Assembly (NCBI GenBank): GCA_001776425.1
Contig: MFBN01000058.1
Span: forward strand, 1,692 to 14,491
Direction of reading: 5' to 3'
DNA: 12,800 bases
Origin: Candidatus Curtissbacteria bacterium RIFCSPLOWO2_01_FULL_37_9
Lineage (GTDB): Bacteria > Patescibacteriota > Microgenomatia > Curtissbacterales > GWA2-41-24
Part shown: positions 11,090 through 12,800 of the stretch, piece by piece
Layout: each line of letters opens with the position of its first letter
Position numbering within the stretch: position 1 is the stretch's first letter
Notes under the pieces: model-generated
Databases searched by the model: none
The model's input: only the letters and a program-made list of their open reading frames with translations
Told to the model about the DNA's origin: nothing
Made by a program: the position numbers and the translations under genes

Positions 11090-12800
11090 ATGATAAAAGA
11101 GGCTAAGGCTCGATTGAAAATTAATCAGCTACTCCAAGAAGCAGGATGGAGATTTTTTGATGATAATTCAGGCTCACGAAATATTGAGGTTGAGGGAAAT
11201 GTAAATCTAGAGGGACTTGGAGATGACTTTGAAAATAGTAAGGGCTTCATCGACTACCTTCTTCTTGATACAAAAGGTTTCCCCCTCGCTGTACTTGAGG
11301 CAAAATCTCAAAGCAAAGACCCATTAGACGGTAAATACCAAGCAGAAAACTATGCAAAAGCAAAACGTTGTCGTTATGTTATTTTAAGTAATGGTGATAC
11401 GCATTACTTTTGGGATCTTAACCAAAACGCTGAAAAACTCATTATCAAACTTCCTACTCAAAAGGATTTAACTAAACTTCTTACCGCAACAACCGCCATG
11501 CCCTTGTCAGGTATCGAGGTAAAAGATGATTGGGTTGTTCAAAGTCAGGGATCAGTAGCAGAAGTTGATAAGAAGTTTCTGCGAGATTACCAACTTGAGG
11601 CAATCAAAGTAATCACTTCCCGATTTGACCAAAACAACAGACGCTTTCTTCTTGAAATGGCAACTGGTACAGGGAAAACTCTACTTGCTGCCGCACTTAT
11701 CAAGTTATTCCTTAAAAGTGGTAATGCTCAACGGATATTATTTCTTGTTGATCGTATAGAGCTTGCAGATCAGGCATTACAAAACATCAGCGGATACCTC
11801 AAAGAATATAACATCGGGATATTTAAAGAGAATAAAGAGATGGCTTTACAAAATAAAGTTGTTATTGCCACAATCCAAAGCCTCTCTTATAACCAAAACT
11901 ACCTCAAGTTTTTTAGTCAATTTGATTTTGACGTTCTCATTTCAGACGAGGCTCACAGAAGTATATACGGCAACAATAAAGTGATCTTTGAATACTTTGA
12001 GGGAGCAAAGATTGGTTTAACTGCAACTCCAAAAGATTTCCTAAAAGGTATAGATACAAAGAAATTAGCTGATGAAGACCCAAGGAAACTTGAGAAACGA
12101 ATACTTTTAAGCACGTATGAAACGTTTGGGTGCAAATCAGGAGAACCTACCTTCCGCTTTGATCTTAAACAAGCAGTTAGTCATAAACCACCATATTTAG
12201 TTAATCCTGTTATCTACGATAAGCGAAGTGATAAAACCGATCAGATGTTATCAGAACAAGGTTGGACTGATGCCTTTATAGATGAGCAAACAGGTCAGCA
12301 GGTAGAGGAAACATTCAAAATCAGACAACTTGAGAAGAAAGTCTTTTCCGAAGGATTAAATTACCTCATTGTTGATGAACTCATAAAAACTGCAAAAACT
12401 GATCCGATTACTGGGGAGGTGGGCAAAACAATCGTTTATTGTATTTCCCAAAGGCACGCCTCAAAGATTACGAGATTGTTAAATGAAATTGCTGATAAGA
12501 AATATCCTGGTAAATATTCAGGGCATAATGGAGTTTTTGCTAGGCAAATCACAAGCAATATTGTCGGAAGTCAGGAGCTAACTAAAAAATATCGTAACAA
12601 CCAACTTGGGAATACTCGTATCGCAGTAACAGTGAACATGATGACCACAGGATACGATTGTACCGATCTTCTTAATGTGGTCTTTATGAAGCCAGTCTTT
12701 TCCATGAGTGATTTTGTGCAAATTAAAGGCAGAGGCACAAGACGACATACTTTTACTAATGAATTAACAGGGGCAAAAACAGAGAAAGACAACTACTTTT
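11090..12800 (+). CDS. hsdR: Type I restriction endonuclease subunit R (partial)
   Basis: The frame is open from ATG 11090 to the window end (570 residues), with no stop reached. The N-terminal nuclease domain carries the PD-(D/E)xK motif: FIDYLL (D55) and VLEAK (E70, K72). A superfamily 2 translocase follows with Walker A ATGTGKT (191-197), DEAH box (286-289), TAT (311-313) and a motif VI-type QIKGRGTRR near the end. This is the EcoEI-like group of HsdR, which moves DNA by ATP hydrolysis and cuts unmodified DNA far from the recognition site when complexed with HsdM and HsdS. Those partners are not in the window but should lie downstream. The start lacks a strong ribosome binding site and probably relies on coupling to the HTH_17 gene 28 bases upstream. 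Confidence 0.93.
   Translation, partial: MIKEAKARLKINQLLQEAGWRFFDDNSGSRNIEVEGNVNLEGLGDDFENSKGFIDYLLLDTKGFPLAVLEAKSQSKDPLDGKYQAENYAKAKRCRYVILSNGDTHYFWDLNQNAEKLIIKLPTQKDLTKLLTATTAMPLSGIEVKDDWVVQSQGSVAEVDKKFLRDYQLEAIKVITSRFDQNNRRFLLEMATGTGKTLLAAALIKLFLKSGNAQRILFLVDRIELADQALQNISGYLKEYNIGIFKENKEMALQNKVVIATIQSLSYNQNYLKFFSQFDFDVLISDEAHRSIYGNNKVIFEYFEGAKIGLTATPKDFLKGIDTKKLADEDPRKLEKRILLSTYETFGCKSGEPTFRFDLKQAVSHKPPYLVNPVIYDKRSDKTDQMLSEQGWTDAFIDEQTGQQVEETFKIRQLEKKVFSEGLNYLIVDELIKTAKTDPITGEVGKTIVYCISQRHASKITRLLNEIADKKYPGKYSGHNGVFARQITSNIVGSQELTKKYRNNQLGNTRIAVTVNMMTTGYDCTDLLNVVFMKPVFSMSDFVQIKGRGTRRHTFTNELTGAKTEKDNYF

Larger units (their letters stand above)
6137..12800. mobile_element. Integrative element at tRNA-Asn (left end; right end outside the window)
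   Basis: From the tRNA-Asn 3' end onward the gene content changes to that of a mobile element: a large serine recombinase beside the tRNA, a phage replication O-like protein, an excisionase-like HTH_17 protein, an XRE regulator, two proteins of unknown family and a type I restriction subunit. Leftward genes (6137-10404) and rightward genes (10528-12800) diverge from one intergenic region. There are no capsid, portal, relaxase or conjugation genes in the visible part, so an integrative mobilisable element, a satellite or a defence island fits better than a full prophage. The exact end cannot be fixed without the second attachment site. Confidence 0.65.

Noticed and set aside
1..12800. CRISPR array, rRNA genes, insertion sequence transposase or UGA recoding
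   Set aside because: No regularly spaced repeats, no rRNA segments and no transposase motifs are visible. Genes end normally at TGA, TAA and TAG, with no in-frame TGA needed to complete any protein.

Overview
The window looks like a piece of a low-GC, compact bacterial genome. I place it tentatively in the Candidate Phyla Radiation (Patescibacteria, Microgenomates-like). The reasons are short, tightly packed genes, many small unassignable proteins, a protein with a CxxC-x17-CxxC zinc motif, a small zinc-ribbon protein and a stand-alone GIY-YIG protein beside a tRNA. TAA, TAG and TGA all behave as stops, so nothing suggests UGA recoding. The lineage is an inference from gene content, not a sequence match.

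Left part (1 to about 5730), chromosomal backbone. It starts with the C-terminal end of a TatD-type metal-dependent deoxyribonuclease, followed 9 bases later by a membrane family-2 glycosyltransferase. Then come a convergent zinc-ribbon protein, a 44-residue small protein with a very strong ribosome binding site, a DUF3175 protein that may be translated from a leaderless mRNA, and an SDR oxidoreductase. After these lie a protein that is only the N-terminal part of protein-L-isoaspartate methyltransferase, a bidirectional terminator, two uncharacterised small proteins and a CxxC-x17-CxxC protein. The gene at 4781 has an excellent sigma-70-type promoter followed almost at once by a UUCG-tetraloop terminator hairpin, an attenuator-like layout.

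Junction (about 5734 to 6151). An intact tRNA-Asn(GTT) sits at 6077-6151. Some 340 bases upstream is a broken copy of its first 24 nt, interrupted in the D-loop by a 40-bp palindromic element. Between the two copies is a GIY-YIG nuclease gene whose stop codon lies inside the intact tRNA. A large serine recombinase gene from the other side also ends inside this tRNA.

Right part (about 6137 to the window end), probably an integrative mobile element. Leftward genes are an uncharacterised 261-residue protein, a phage replication protein O-like helix-turn-helix protein, a 99-residue protein, a 44-residue ORF overlapping its neighbours (not seen by length-limited gene calling), and the serine recombinase next to the tRNA. 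A leftward gene for an exported coiled-coil protein precedes them. Rightward from a divergent intergenic region run an XRE-family regulator, an excisionase-like MerR/HTH_17 protein and the restriction subunit of a type I restriction-modification system, which runs off the window. The element therefore appears to carry its own recombination, replication-initiation and regulatory genes plus a defence cargo. Its far end, and the expected hsdM/hsdS genes, are outside the window.
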